A stretch of DNA of 64,000 nt from Apodemus sylvaticus. Its lineage: Eukaryota > Chordata > Mammalia > Rodentia > Muridae. Where the stretch lies: NCBI RefSeq assembly GCF_947179515.1, contig NC_067483.1, positions 84,659,572 to 84,723,571 on the forward strand, in the 5' to 3' direction. Position 1 is the stretch's first letter. The number at the start of each line of letters is the position of its first letter. Positions 46,567 through 58,317 of the stretch are shown piece by piece. The notes below the pieces were generated by a model. The model was given only the letters and a program-made list of their open reading frames with translations. It made no database searches and was not told the origin of the DNA. Position numbers and translations under genes: made by a program.

Positions 46567-47220
46567 AAGTAATGATTCAAAAGTTTTTACATGACAAAAA
46601 TAGACCACTAAGTTAGAAGATGTCCTTACCACAGACAACATCTACAGCAGAGAGCTGGTTACTCCTTGCTGCCTGATCACCTACATCTTGAAACCAGTAA
46701 TGGAAATAGCAGCAGGTGTACATTGTACTGAATGGATGATAGTCATGGTCCATTCTTACACTCAAGAAATATAGGTTATTTTAAGGTGTGAACATTACGG
46801 GATAGGAATTATAAGTACACCTGAAACTCTACCTGCCTCATGATTAGACAAGATCTTTATAATCTCTCACCCTTTAAACACAGATTGTCTACCCTCTGTC
46901 TTACCTTAAACCTTATATCATTAAGTTATAACTTACCTTTTCTGGGTCTTATTGACATACAAAAGAATGTATTTAGAAAAATGATTAATAAGATAAAGTA
47001 TTCTGAAGGTTAAAAAAAAGGAATTACAGAAAAATAAGAACATAAAGGATGTAAGACTAAAGAGTGGTCATAGCATAAAAACTAAAAATTAAAAACCATT
47101 CATTCTTTTACTTAAGCCTCAGAAGTAAATAAATGTAAAATAAAATAGCAATGTAATAGCAAAAACTAAAAATATTAATATGTACTAGTTAAAACAATGG
47201 GTTAAGAGAGCAGGAATTAT
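46567..47220. other. Unassigned AT-rich interval
   Basis: About 650 bp with nothing recognised. Confidence 0.4.
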
Positions 47221-47224
47221 ACCA

Positions 47225-47400
47225 CTCACATGGTTCATCTGTAAAAGCACTAGCAGATATTCCTGATGCCCTGAGGTCAGTCACTGCGACCCACATGTTA
47301 GGAGGAAAGAACTCCATAAAGCTGTAGTCTCAACTCCACATATATACCACGGTGGGCACACATCAAACAAAACAAGTAAGTAAATGTAATTATTGTTTTA
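47225..47400 (+). mobile_element. Old tRNA-derived SINE
   Basis: Fits the order of the SINE at 11358-11560: 'gtaaaagcactagcagat..cctgatgccctgaggtcagtcac', 'gacccacatgttaggaggaaagaactcc', then 'caactccacatatatacc' and an A-rich tail. Confidence 0.5.
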
Positions 47401-47889
47401 AAAAGAAAAATAGAAACCTTTACACAACACTGTACTAGAACTGCCAATTGTAAATATCTATAAAGCAAACTGACACAGATAAATGCTATATAATCAAAAC
47501 ATAAAAATAAATTCTGTTGAAGGATAATGGAACAGGGAAAATGCCTCTGGATTTCAACTTATTGACAACACCATGGCAGAGTGATGCCTATGGGATACAC
47601 AAACTGTCACACGTCCTTCCCTGTACTGACCAAGTCTGCATCTAAGTATCCTGTTGTAAGAGAAATACTGACAAACCAAGATATTTCCATACCAGACACT
47701 AATATGATGTATAATATTATGTATTGTGTGTCTAGACATTAGTCACACAGTAATTAGAGAACACAGGAGGGCAAACATCACAGCCATCTTGAAACAGTTC
47801 AATGCCTATAAAGTAGAAAAACAGAACTTGTTACACTGCTCAGGAAAGCAAAATAAAGAACTGCTAAACTATAACAAATAAGCTTCTCA
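47401..47889. other. Unassigned interval
   Basis: About 490 bp with nothing recognised. Confidence 0.4.
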
Positions 47890-48325
47890 AAACAGTAATA
47901 CAAACTGAAAGATGAATATTTGCAAGTAGTCACCATCCTTTGTCACCAGAAAGTATAAATTAAAACTTTTGAGATTCTACTTAACTCCAGTCAAAACGGT
48001 TATCACCAAGAAAACAAACAGGCTAGTGACACGGCTCAGAGGTTAGAGTAGAAGCACTTGCTCTTGCAAAGAGCCCAGGTTTGGTTCCCAGAACCCACAT
48101 CGCAGATCACAATCTGTAACTCCACTTCCAAGGACATCTAAACGCCCTCCTCTGGCCTCCACAGGCACTGCACATTCATGGTAGCCATACACTAATATAT
48201 AGATAAAATAAGTCAATTTTTCAAAACTGAAAATAAATATAGTTACAACATGGAAAAAGAACTGATGAGACTGCCAGGTTGCAGAGCCACTATGGAAGTC
48301 TATTGTGAAAGTTCCTTAAAACAAA
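47890..48325 (+). mobile_element. Ancient L1M ORF2 C-terminal remnant, split by a SINE
   Basis: Left part to 48015: 'gtcaccatcctttgtcaccaga' and 'gagattctacttaactccagtcaaaacgg', then 'tatcaccaagaaaacaaac'. Right part 48245-48325: 'gcagagccactatggaagtc' and 'gttccttaaaacaaac'. The two halves are collinear in old L1 ORF2 and are separated by the B3-type SINE. Confidence 0.75.
48017..48235 (+). mobile_element. B3-type SINE inserted in old L1
   Basis: Reads 'gctagtgacacggctcagaggtta', 'gcacttgctcttgcaaagagcccaggtttggttcccagaacccacat', 'ctgtaactccacttccaaggacatctaaacgccctcctctggcctcc', with tail 'aatatatagataaaataag'. A good match to the B3 layout. Confidence 0.85.
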
Positions 48326-49859
48326 CAAACAAATAATGTACATAAAATTGTGTTTATGTATTAATAAATATGTCATGAATGTGCAAATTAACACTTTAAA
48401 CAGAAAGATGATAGATTATAATATTCTAATATAACAAATTTACAATGATTAAAACCATGCTTTTTGATATAGTGATATTTCACTTACAATATATGAAATA
48501 AATAATACAATACTAGAAAGATTCTTCTTAGTCTTGTAATATTATAATTAAAGATGTCAGAAGCAGAGCTGGCAAAATGGCTCAATAAATAAAGGACTGA
48601 CAACTGCCAGGACCCACATTGTAGGAGAAAACCCTACTCTCAAACTTGAAATTTGATAATTTATTTTTGAAAAACTTAGAAGTATACTATAAGTACTAAA
48701 AGTAGAGAAATCATATCCATGATATATATATATATATATATACATATTATAGATAGATAGATAGAAAGAAAGAAATCAATGTCTCTAGCCTATGTATGTA
48801 TAACAATCCTCCAGAATTATAAACACTACTATATTCCCACTCTAGTGTCCCTCTTTCCTAACTAATAATAATGTGGACCAATTCTAGAACCATTCGGCTC
48901 AGAGAGGCATGGTTCAGGAGCCCAAGCACTGCCCTGACAAAGACAGACGCTGTGCAGAACACAGACTGCTTGCATATCTTTGATCTAGCACTTTTGCCTT
49001 TTCCCTGCCCTGAAAACTGTGCCCCTGTGAATTTCTAGAGATTTCTTCTTTATGCATTCATTAATTATTATGATCAAGCTGCATGTTGAAGTAACTAGCA
49101 AACAGCTCCCAATCTTGGGAAGTTTTCAATAGAAAGATGTATATAATAACCAAATACAAAGCCATAAGAAGGCAAAGATCAGGTATTTCAGGAATCTAAC
49201 AAACAAGAGCAAACATTCTGCCTTTGAAAGACTGTGAGCTATGGAAAAATACTGAAATGATCCAAAAGTTTAGCTTTGAAGGAGATTTTCACTGACAAAA
49301 AGAAAAATATAGCAGTGCCAACAAGAAACTAGCATAGGTTAAAATACAGAAAAAAATACCATTGCAGAAATGTGTTAGCACAAGAGATAATTCAGAATGC
49401 TAACAAGTAATTAAAGAAGTTTTCTGATGCAAAGACAATAGAAGCTGTAAAGACAATCACTCAGGAAAAACTATGAGCTCAACAAGTACAGCTCTGTATT
49501 TCCCACTAGGATCTAAGCAGTAACTGACATAAAAACAAGCGGAATCCACAAGAAAAAAACTTTCACCTTTTCTATTATTGGGGGTTTTAAGTCTTCTTGT
49601 CCAACAGTTCAAACCTTCCCAACTTGGTATTAATAATTCCTGTAAGCATCCCATTAGACAGCAAATAACAAAACTTACATTTTATCTCTATATTTTAAAA
49701 TACATACCTAGCAGGTTCTATGTAGCAGTAGTAGCATAATTTACAACAAACTAATCCACTTACATATAAAATTTTTAATTCTGTATAAAATAATTCTTTA
49801 AAAACTACTTCAAGAAAATGAAACGAAATAGAACATTTTAAAGTGCATGTTGTTTAAAG
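48326..49859. other. Unique AT-rich DNA with small repeats
   Basis: About 1.5 kb. Contains a possible SINE head fragment at 48563-48625 (agctggcaaaatggctcaat), a (TA)n run at about 48721-48742 and (ATAG)n/(AAAG)n at about 48748-48775. No gene recognised. Confidence 0.5.
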
Positions 49860-50155
49860 AGGATTTATTCCAGAATGACAATTCGCACATCAATATATTA
49901 AAAGAAAAAGAAAATGTTCACTTCAATAGAAACAATAAAATATTTCAGAAAAAATGGAAAAGCATTTCATAAAACTCAGTACACCAGAGAGAAGGCACTG
50001 CAGCCTGATGAATAGTAGAAATGGAAAGATAAAAGCTAACAGTAAATTTATAGTAAAAATACACATTCTCTTATTAAACACTGTATTAGAGATCCTACCC
50101 AGTAAAATATGAGCACAAAAGAGAATTAAAATGCATGCAGGAATGTCCAACCTTT
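49860..50155 (+). mobile_element. Ancient L1M ORF2 reverse-transcriptase remnant
   Basis: Diverged text parallel to the RT region: 'ggatttattccagaatgaca', 'aaaaagcatttcataaaactcagtacacc', 'acactgtattagagatcctacccagtaaaat'. Internal gaps and stops throughout. Confidence 0.5.
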
Positions 50156-50384
50156 AGATATGGCAACATGATTTTGACATCTACAAAGTTCACATGCAAA
50201 CTACAGAACTTAAACAACAGAAAAAAATCCTCAATATTTTAATTAAGATTGCAATGTTGGGCAGTGTTTACAACTCTACTTGGCTACAATCACACCATGA
50301 GCCACAAGTTGGCTTGTGCCTGATTTGTAGAAATGAAAAGAATTCTGATTCTTTAAAGATAACTTGACCTTATAAACAGAAAAT

Positions 50385-51363
50385 TTTTTTTAATATTTTT
50401 ATTTTCTATATTCTTTGTTTACATTCCAAATGATTTCCCCTTTCCCGGATCCCCCCTCCCCATATGTCCCATAAAACTTCTCTCCATCCATTCTCCAATC
50501 ACCTCCCTCCTTTTTTTCTCTGTCCTTATATTCCCCTCCAATGCTAGATCAATCCTTTCCAGGATCAGGACCCTCTCCATACTTCTTCATGGGAGTCATT
50601 TGTTATGCGATTTGTGCCTTCGATATTCAGAGCTTCTGGGCAATTAATATCCACTTATCAGAGATTGCATTCCATGTGTATTCTTTTGTGACTGGGTTAC
50701 CTCACTTAGGATGATATTTTCCAGATCAAACCATTTGCCTAAAAATTTTGTGAATTCATTGTTTCTAATTGCTGAGTAGTATTCCATTGTGTAAATATAC
50801 CACATTTTTTGTATCCATTCCTCCTTTGAGGGGCATCTGGGTTCTTTCCAGCTTCTGGCTATTATAAATAAGGTTGCTATGAACATAATGGAGCATGTGT
50901 CTTTATTGCATGCCGGGGAATCCTTTGGGTATATGCCCAGGAGAGGTATAGCAGGGTCCTCCGGAAGTGTCATGTCCAGTTTTCTGAGGAACCGCCAGAT
51001 TGATTTCCAAAGTGGTTGTACCATCTTACAGCCCCACCAGCAGTGGAGGAGTGTTCCTCTTTCTCCACATCCTCGCCAACACCTGCTGTCTCCTGAGTTT
51101 TTGACCTTAGCCATTCTGACTGGTGTAAGGTGAAATCTCAGGGTTGTTTTGATTTGCATTTCCCTAATAACTAAAGATGTTGAGCAGTTCTTAAGGTGCT
51201 TCTCGGCCATCTGAATTTCTTCAGGTGAAAATTCTTTGTTTAGATCTGTACCCCATTTTTTAATAGGGTTATTTGGTTCCCTGGGGTCCAACTTCTTGAG
51301 TTCTTTGTATATATTGGATATTAGCCCTCTATCAGATGTAGGGTTGGTGAATATCCTTTCCCC
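50385..51363 (-). mobile_element. Young 5'-truncated L1 with 12-bp TSD
   Basis: Minus-strand L1 3' end of the same subfamily as the U6-linked copy. It begins at 51363 in ORF2 (RIFTNPTSDRGLISNIYKEL), reads without interruption to the ORF2 end at SLISGY (stop near 50644), then the 3'UTR and poly(A) (T-run from 50385). A perfect 12-bp TSD, taaacagaaaat, is at 50373-50384 and 51364-51375. Because upstream host codons happen to be open, the frame extends to 51453 (269 codons), but this is not a complete ORF2 and has neither endonuclease nor RT domain. Confidence 0.98.
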
Positions 51364-51375
51364 TAAACAGAAAAT

Positions 51376-51737
51376 CTTTAAACTAACATTAAGAAATAGA
51401 TATGTTTTCCTGGCAAAGTATTTGCTTTGTACATACAGAAAACAAACTAACATTCATAAGTAAACTGAATGAAACTTCAAGTCAGTATACACAATTTCAC
51501 TCTTAATTGGAAACACCTAAGTATATGCCAGCATCACAGCAACTTCACAATTCCTTAACTCTATTAAACTTAACTATGAAAGTTTATCATTTGATGGTAT
51601 TCTCTATTAGGTTCTCTTGCTTACAATTTAAAAAAATAAGTGTATGAAAACTGAAAAAAATAAGAAAATAAATTTCATATTACACATACTTTAATTAAAT
51701 CTCTAATTTTCACAGCCATTAGAAAATAAATTGAAAA
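51376..51737. other. Unassigned AT-rich interval
   Basis: About 360 bp with nothing recognised. Confidence 0.4.
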
Positions 51738-51864
51738 TTGTTTGTGGTGCACATATGTAATCCCAGGAAGCAGAGTCAGAGGATCAAAGTTCAAAGCCAG
51801 TCTCACTACAGAGCAAGTTCAAGGCTGGTCCTGGTTACATGAGACCTGCCTCAAAAAAATAAGA
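51738..51864 (+). mobile_element. Diverged B1-like SINE
   Basis: Reads 'gtttgtggtgcacatatgtaatcccagg', 'agcagagtcagaggatcaaagttcaaagccagtc' and 'ctggttacatgagacctgcctcaaaaaaat'. 7SL-like layout of an old rodent B1 relative. Confidence 0.75.
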
Positions 51865-52559
51865 ACAAAAACTTTAAACTAACTAATTCAATGTTAGTTG
51901 CAATATACTTCTCTGCCCTGACATATGGCTTACACAGTCATCACAGCTATTTACTCTCTATGGATAAAAGTTGATGCTAAGTAGTAAACAGGACATCAGG
52001 TTGTTGTTTTCATCCTTATCCACTTTACAATTTATTTCTAAAGTGATTTCATAAATAAAATGTAAACAAAGGAACACATACAAAGTAAAGAAAAATGAAA
52101 GACTCTCAATCTTTTGCACCTAAAGCAAATGTTTTTCTTTCCACAACAAATTACTTCATTTTACTAGATGAACAATAGCACAAATCACAACAAAGCCTGC
52201 TTAGGATCCTTATGTTACTACACTGTATTTTGCATGGTAGGATTTAGTTCCTATGAGACATTTTATGGACAAAACTGTTACATTACCAAATCTACTTTAA
52301 CTCAACCATTTCATATAATGCAAGACAGGTACAAACATGATGGTATTGTAAATAGAAAATAAATAAGAAAAATAGTTATTTAAAGATACAACTGGTTACA
52401 ACATAGCGTAACACATAGGTATCAATGAAAATGTTTTCAATAAGTTATCTCATAAATTTGTATTAATTTCCCAAGTCATATTATGAATTAATTGACTGCT
52501 AAGACATTAAATCCTAATATGTGATCAAAGAACTGACTTTCTACATTCATAAATTACTA
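51865..52559. other. Unassigned AT-rich interval
   Basis: About 700 bp, nothing recognised. Confidence 0.4.
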
Positions 52560-52975
52560 CTTAGTGCTCCAGCTGGGGTGTGATAAGGACACCCAAGCAT
52601 CTTTTGTGATGTTAGATTTAGTAGCAGCTTGCAGATATGGTAAAAGCTTTAGAAGTGACAGTTGAAGTCCTTTGGATCATTGGTGCCATGCTCCTCATGA
52701 GCAGTTTTCCTAAGATCATTTTAGTTCACACAGGAGAACACTTATAACAAAGCAATCCCTGCCTCTCTTCCCCTCTGTCTATCTCCTGTCCTCACATGTG
52801 GGAGCTCACTCTCCCAGAGTGACCATCAGCCACCCAACAGGGAACTTACAAGAAATCTGAGCACATGTAGGTAACAAACCCTTGAGCCTCCAAAATACTA
52901 ACTAAATAAACCTCTTCTTTTCACAAAATAGCTTATTTCAGGTATTTCGTCACAGTATTAAACAGTAGGCTAAAA
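52560..52975 (+). mobile_element. Probable MaLR-type solo LTR
   Basis: The right end has the MaLR wording 'gagcctccaaaatactaactaaataaacctcttcttt', then 'ttatttcaggtatttcgtcacagtatta' and 'gtaggctaa'. The body includes 'cctctcttcccctctgtc' and 'catgtgggagctcac'. Old and diverged; left border approximate. Confidence 0.5.
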
Positions 52976-55160
52976 TATTTAGGTATTTAAAAATAGTATT
53001 ATTAAAAAAGTAAAACTTTAGAAGTTACAAAAAGTTCTTTATTATTACTGCAGTTTATTTAATTTTATCATGTAAATCTTGTAAACTTGTTGAATTTCCC
53101 ATTTTATTAATATACTATATTCCTACATTACCAAGAGATATAATAAACTCAGAAAACTGGAAGCAAAGCTCTACATCTAGCTTAAAAGGTTTGGAGTCAC
53201 CCAGAATACATCCATAGACTATTTTTTGAACAATACAATAAGCATTTGTTACATATACAGGTGCTTACTATGCTACACAAAGCTAGCCTGGAAGGTGCTC
53301 CTTAGGTCTACCACAGAGGAAAATGCAGGTATTAGCTTAGCCCATACTTAGTAATCACTGTCAATTCTACACTAGTAATGCTATGTGTGTGCCATCAAAA
53401 TCACCATCTTCAACTGCTATAACAAAGTACCCAAGATCATTTCATTATTGATAAATCTCTAACAAACGAGATTGAGAAAGCATTTATCCTACATAAATAC
53501 CAGTATTTAGCTCCTTTTCTTTATTGTCTGGGAAAGTATTTACTCAAAAACGGACTTAACATTAAAAGTACAAATAAGGTAGTATCCAGAAAGGAGCTAA
53601 CTTATCAAGAACTGACTCAAACGTATAGGCTTGAGAACTAGGACTATATTCAAACTAGGAACTGGATTCTGGCTTTCTTCAGTGATTGGAGGATGAGCTC
53701 AACCACTGGACAACCACGGAGCAACTCTCAGCAATGATTATAACTTCATACTAACTTTTTATATTTTACTCACTAGAGTAAGTAATTTTAATACCTTCTT
53801 TCTACACTCAGACCTAATCTAATACTGCTTAAACCACACTGTGTAGGAGACAGATATTTCCAAACAAATACACAAGAGACCAGGTTATAATTATCTGACC
53901 AGTATAAAAAAAATAATGCTTTGGGTAAGAGAAATTCTTAGAGCCAAAGAAATGCCTAGCAACAGTTTACACTGTAAAATATGTTTGACTAAAACATTAA
54001 AGTATTACTCAAATAATACTGAAATTGTCTAAAAGAACTAATAGTGGAAGGTGCCAAATTGTATTCATTCTAGTGTTTCAACTCATGCTTTCAAGAGTAC
54101 AGTTAATTATCATCACAAATTCTAACTCAGCAAACCTACTTGTCAACAATACAGAGGAAACAGTAAAAACAGAGGAACACTGCCAGTCCCCAACCCTGGC
54201 AGTACCTGAGACTACTAAAGAAACTGCCACCAAGAAGAAACTGTAATCAGCTAACCAAAGCACCTAAAGAGAAGGAAACGTCTATATAAAATATCGTGTT
54301 CTGAACTATTATAAGAAAAAGCAACTATAAACTGCAAAGAATTCCTAGAAATATAAAGTAGAAGCAGAAGCAATTCAGTAACATACTGGAAGAAAAAGTA
54401 AATAAAATGTCCAAGAAATATTTCTCTCCTCCTTCCTAGAAAGACATGGAAAACAAAGAAACTTTTTACATCTCAGATTAATTTAGATGCTCTAGGCAAT
54501 AAGAAAATACACAAGAGAAAAAATGACCAAAGACATTAAAAAAAAAAAAACTATAGAAAGGAAGACAGACCTAAACTTTCATATTCAAATTGTCCACTAA
54601 AACTTTAAACACAATGAACAAAATTAGTATGCAATTCACCTTCCTTCAATTTCATAATTCCAAGAATACAGAAGCATCAACAGGTTCCAAAGGAGAAAAA
54701 TAGGTTTCTTACAAAGAAATAACTCATGAACAGCAAAGCTCTCCTCAGCAAAACTGGTTACTAAAAGCAAAACAATGCAACTTTCACAGTTCTGAATGAA
54801 AGCAATTTAAATGTGAATTATATACAGTCAAGAAATGTACCAGACATGAAAGTCAAAAGGACAGTTTTAAATACTACATTGCCAACCACCCATACACATT
54901 CCTCCTGAAAACAAGGATCAGTTCAGGAGACACTCTAGAAAAGTGTAAAATGAGTCCAAAACAGAAGAATAATGGCATGAGAACGAAGACAGCGTGGAAC
55001 TTGACAGAGAATTACATTCCATGGTATTTGTGGGTACCATGTCCAAAACACAGTGCACTAGCACTTCAAACATTGTGAATAAAAAGCTAAACAATCAATA
55101 AGGCATATGTCCTACAACCATTGGGGGGAAACATGGCCATCAGAATGTTCAGGGGAAAGT
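52976..55160. other. Unique AT-rich DNA
   Basis: About 2.2 kb. The stretch 54060-54250 is less AT-biased and holds a 73-codon frame (54025-54246) that I could not match to any family; there is no splice or start context to make it a gene. Confidence 0.5.
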
Positions 55161-55162
55161 CA

Positions 55163-55272
55163 CCTTCTGGCCAATATCTACAATTCCAAACTTGGGAGAC
55201 TGAGGTAGGAGAAACACAAGCTGAAGGTCTGCCTAGATTATGTAGTTAGACCTTGTCTGAAAAGTCAAAATA
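55163..55272 (+). mobile_element. Diverged B1-like SINE
   Basis: Reads 'ggccaatatctacaattccaaacttgggagactgaggtaggag', 'aggtctgcctagattatgtagtt' and 'agaccttgtctgaaaagtc'. Confidence 0.6.
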
Positions 55273-56006
55273 GAAAAGAAAATCAAAAAGAAAGAAAAGA
55301 ATTCAAGAAAAAGAATCATTATGCAAACTACAGAAGACATGCTATTGAGAGCTGATGTGTGAAAATCTCTTTTATATTCAGGGCACTATCCTATCACTAG
55401 CATTAAATAATCATAATATTAGTCACTGATTTTCAGATTCAACAAGTGTAACTACTATAAGCCTTGACAATATACAATAAATATTATAGATGACACAATC
55501 CGTGGAGGGAATGTTGGGTATTCAATGTAGCTTACAAAAAGCAAATATAGAAATAAAAGTTCTCAAAAGTGATGGTCTAACATCAGTCTTAGCTGGAAAC
55601 CCGACTCCTCCCAAAAAGGAAGGTAGGAAAGGGTGAACAGGTCTTCAAGCTATTTTTTTCATTTTCGTTACAAAAACACTAGATTATGAGAAAACGGCTA
55701 TCTGAAAATACAGCATTGTATATGGTATGCACAATTAGGATACTGTTCAACAGAAGAATTAAAAACAAAGTCTACAATAACTTTCTCTAAAGAGAGGAAC
55801 CAGCTGAAGAGGTAAAGTATAGAAGGATTTTTAAATTTCATTTCATACATTTCAGTACTACTCACATTATGTTCAGATGGCTTATTTTCAATAAGCATGA
55901 ACATGAATGCAGAAAACAGATAAACAGAGGGGGAAGGAAAGGGGAGAGGGATAGGGAGAGAGAGAAAAAAAGAGAGGGAGGGAGACCTTCTCTGACCAAT
56001 GCAGGA
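55273..56006. other. Unassigned interval
   Basis: About 730 bp. Contains a purine-rich patch at 55925-55985 (ggagagggatagggagagag) next to the B1 insertion site; otherwise not recognised. Confidence 0.5.
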
Positions 56007-56014
56007 ACAACAAA

Positions 56015-56020
<6 letters not shown>

Positions 56021-56080
<60 letters not shown>

Positions 56081-56252
56081 CATGCATGCATGCATGCATG
56101 CACGCGTGGCTTTTTCAAGACAGGGTTTCTCTGTGTAGCCCTGGCTGTCCTGAAACTCACTCTGTAGACCAGGGTGGCCTCAAAATCAGAAATCCGCCTG
56201 CCTCTGCCTCCCAAGTGCTAGGATTAAAGGCGTGCACCGCTACTGCCCGGCT
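56021..56252 (-). mobile_element. B1 SINE whose tail is a (CT)n(GCAT)n microsatellite
   Basis: Minus-strand B1 from about 56110 to 56252 ('gacagggtttctctgtgtagccc', 'gtagaccagggtggcctc', 'gtgctaggattaaaggcgtgcaccgc'). On the tail side lie about 59 bp of CT repeat (56021-56079) and about five GCAT units (56080-56101). A perfect 14-bp TSD (acaacaaaatttct) at 56007-56020 and 56253-56266 encloses both the SINE body and the microsatellite, so the repeat belongs to the insertion. Confidence 0.97.
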
Positions 56253-56266
56253 ACAACAAAATTTCT

Positions 56267-56644
56267 TATGTACCATTTTCTTTGTTTTCTATTATATAGT
56301 TTATGAGTTAAACACTAACCTTTCATCATGGTACTTTAGAAAAGATACAATTTTACAGACTCCAAGACCCACCCTAAGGCCTTAGACAGCATGAATATAC
56401 AGACAGCCAGATTCATTATCTCATTTGAAACTTAAAATGAGCTTAGGATCTAATTTTAGGAACTAATAAAGGAAATTTTTAAAGGTTTAAGTGGCTTGCC
56501 ATTTCCTCTCCTTTGCTCCCCTCTAAAAAAAAATGAAAGAAATGATACAAACTAGTTAGGAAAGAAAACAGAAAACACAACTCTAAAATCCAAGAATGCT
56601 TTCCAAGTATATGAGAATAAAGCAAAAGACAAACATCACAACAC
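56267..56644. other. Unassigned interval
   Basis: About 380 bp with nothing recognised. Confidence 0.4.
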
Positions 56645-56838
56645 AAACGGCCACTTTGGAAAATAAACTGGCAGTTTTATAAAAGTAAACAGGCACTTAC
56701 CATATAACCTGCAAGCTTAACCTTGGTTATTACCCAATACACATGAAAATATATCATAAAAGGCATGTACTCAATGTCATAAAAACTTTATTCACAATAT
56801 CCAGAGACAAACCAAATTTCTACCAGGTATTAAAAAGT
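56645..56838 (+). mobile_element. Ancient L1M/HAL1 ORF2 C-terminal remnant
   Basis: Follows the conserved order of old L1 C-termini: 'ggccactttggaaaataaactggcagtttt', 'cacttaccatataacctgcaa', 'ttacccaatacacatgaaaatatat', 'aaactttattcacaatatccagagacaaacc'. Confidence 0.65.
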
Positions 56839-56839
56839 C

Positions 56840-56970
56840 AAAACCAGGAGTGGTAAAACATGCCTCTAGCCCCGGTACTAAAGAGCCATGGACAGGAGGA
56901 TCGTCAAGCTGACCTACACGTTAAGTCTAACTTCAACTTGGGTATAAAGTGAGATTCTGTTTCAAAAAGA
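56840..56970 (+). mobile_element. Diverged B1-like SINE
   Basis: Reads 'aaccaggagtggtaaaacatgcctctagccccggtact', 'aggaggatcgtcaagctgacctacac' and 'aagtgagattctgtttcaaaaag'. Old, but the layout is clear. Confidence 0.6.
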
Positions 56971-58273
56971 AAATTAGTTAAAAATAAACAAATAAATGAA
57001 GAATTGTATTTCCAGAAGTAGTTCTTCTTTTCACATAAACTACATGGATAAATCAGAGAAATGTGAACAGGAAAGAAAACAGACACAGAAGACTATGGGT
57101 TTTATAAGTCAATTAAACTGAAATCTTTGAAAAGCATAATTATAGTCAGAGACAATACATCAGGTAATTACCAAAGTTAAAAGAGAAGCAGTAAGTGAAG
57201 TAAAAGCGACACTTCTTCGAGTGACATAAATGTACTATTTCAGGACTATGGTGTTTGTTACATCACCATAAATTTTAGGCACAACTCATTAAAATGCTAT
57301 TTGGAATTTTATTGTATGTAAATTTTAACTTGATAAGGCCTATTTTAAAATTCCGTAATGTATAATTACATTCAACAACTGACAACAGCTCTTTAGCATA
57401 GGCATTAACCAAAGATCCTCAAAGAAATAAAAATGCATGTTTAAAAGGTAACTTCCAACTATCAAATAGGACCTAACAGGATCCTTCATCCCACTGCACT
57501 TGGCCATGTAGTAGACAGGAACAGTTGCTGAGCAACTAGCCTGAAGTCCAGGTCTCTACTGAACATATAGATTAAGTAGGGAGGTGATCACTCAAATTAA
57601 AACTAAATTTTACAGCAGTTATTTAATAATAAAAATAATGCCTTTATCTAAAAAGAGTAGACAAGAAATACATAGTAAAAATAGATCACGTAAACAAAAA
57701 TTATAAAATTAAACAAAGAAAATCACTGTCCACACTTGAACTTTTATGGAAGAGCTTTAATTTACCTAATTTAGGGTCTGTTTAAAGTTTAAATATAAGC
57801 CCTTGCCTTACTATATTAAGCCTTTATGGTACCATACAAATTGGCACAATGCTATATTTTTATTTAAATATTAATATATTATATTATATAGACATAAGAG
57901 TTCTTTTCTATGTTAAATTCTGTGAAGTCTGTTGAATCCGAGGACAATGCATGCAAAAATCTAATGTTATAATTTAAAACTATAAAATAGTCAAAGGATT
58001 AGAAGGAAATCCCTAAATGAGCAGACTCCTACCATGCATGGTAAACATTATTCCAGCCCTGTCACACAGCACATCCCTCTTGATGTAGCAGCGCCAGAGG
58101 ACAGACCAGCTCTCGGCATCCCACTCACTGCTCAGTAGTTCTGCTGAGCACTGAACTTACCCCTCTTCTGAACCCAACCTTCTTTCACAATGGTAACATC
58201 GCTCATGATGGCTCCCCTCTGAGCCCCCAACTCCGAGAAATGGTGCTTGGCAGGTCAGTTTTAGGGTTTGGAT

Positions 58274-58275
<2 letters not shown>
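56971..58275. other. Unique AT-rich DNA
   Basis: About 1.3 kb. The last 250 bp (58025-58275) are noticeably more GC-rich and lie next to the CTG run; no splice-flanked coding segment could be supported. Confidence 0.45.

Positions 58276-58316
<41 letters not shown>
58276..58316 (+). repeat. (CTG)13 / (CAG)13 trinucleotide run
   Basis: 41 bp of uninterrupted GCT units (13 full units plus GC). On the + strand one frame reads poly-Leu, on the - strand poly-Gln is possible in one frame, but no credible gene frame encloses it. Confidence 0.98.

Positions 58317-58317
<1 letters not shown>

Noticed and set aside
54025..54246. 73-codon + strand frame ending TTKETATKKKL, in a locally less AT-rich stretch
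   Set aside because: No ATG (non-standard start), no recognisable domain, no flanking splice or retrocopy features. Could be looked at with conservation data, but not supported as a gene here.
55698..56385. Several overlapping frames rich in Arg-Glu or Ser-Leu
   Set aside because: Translations of the (CT)n/(GCAT)n microsatellite and the B1 SINE.
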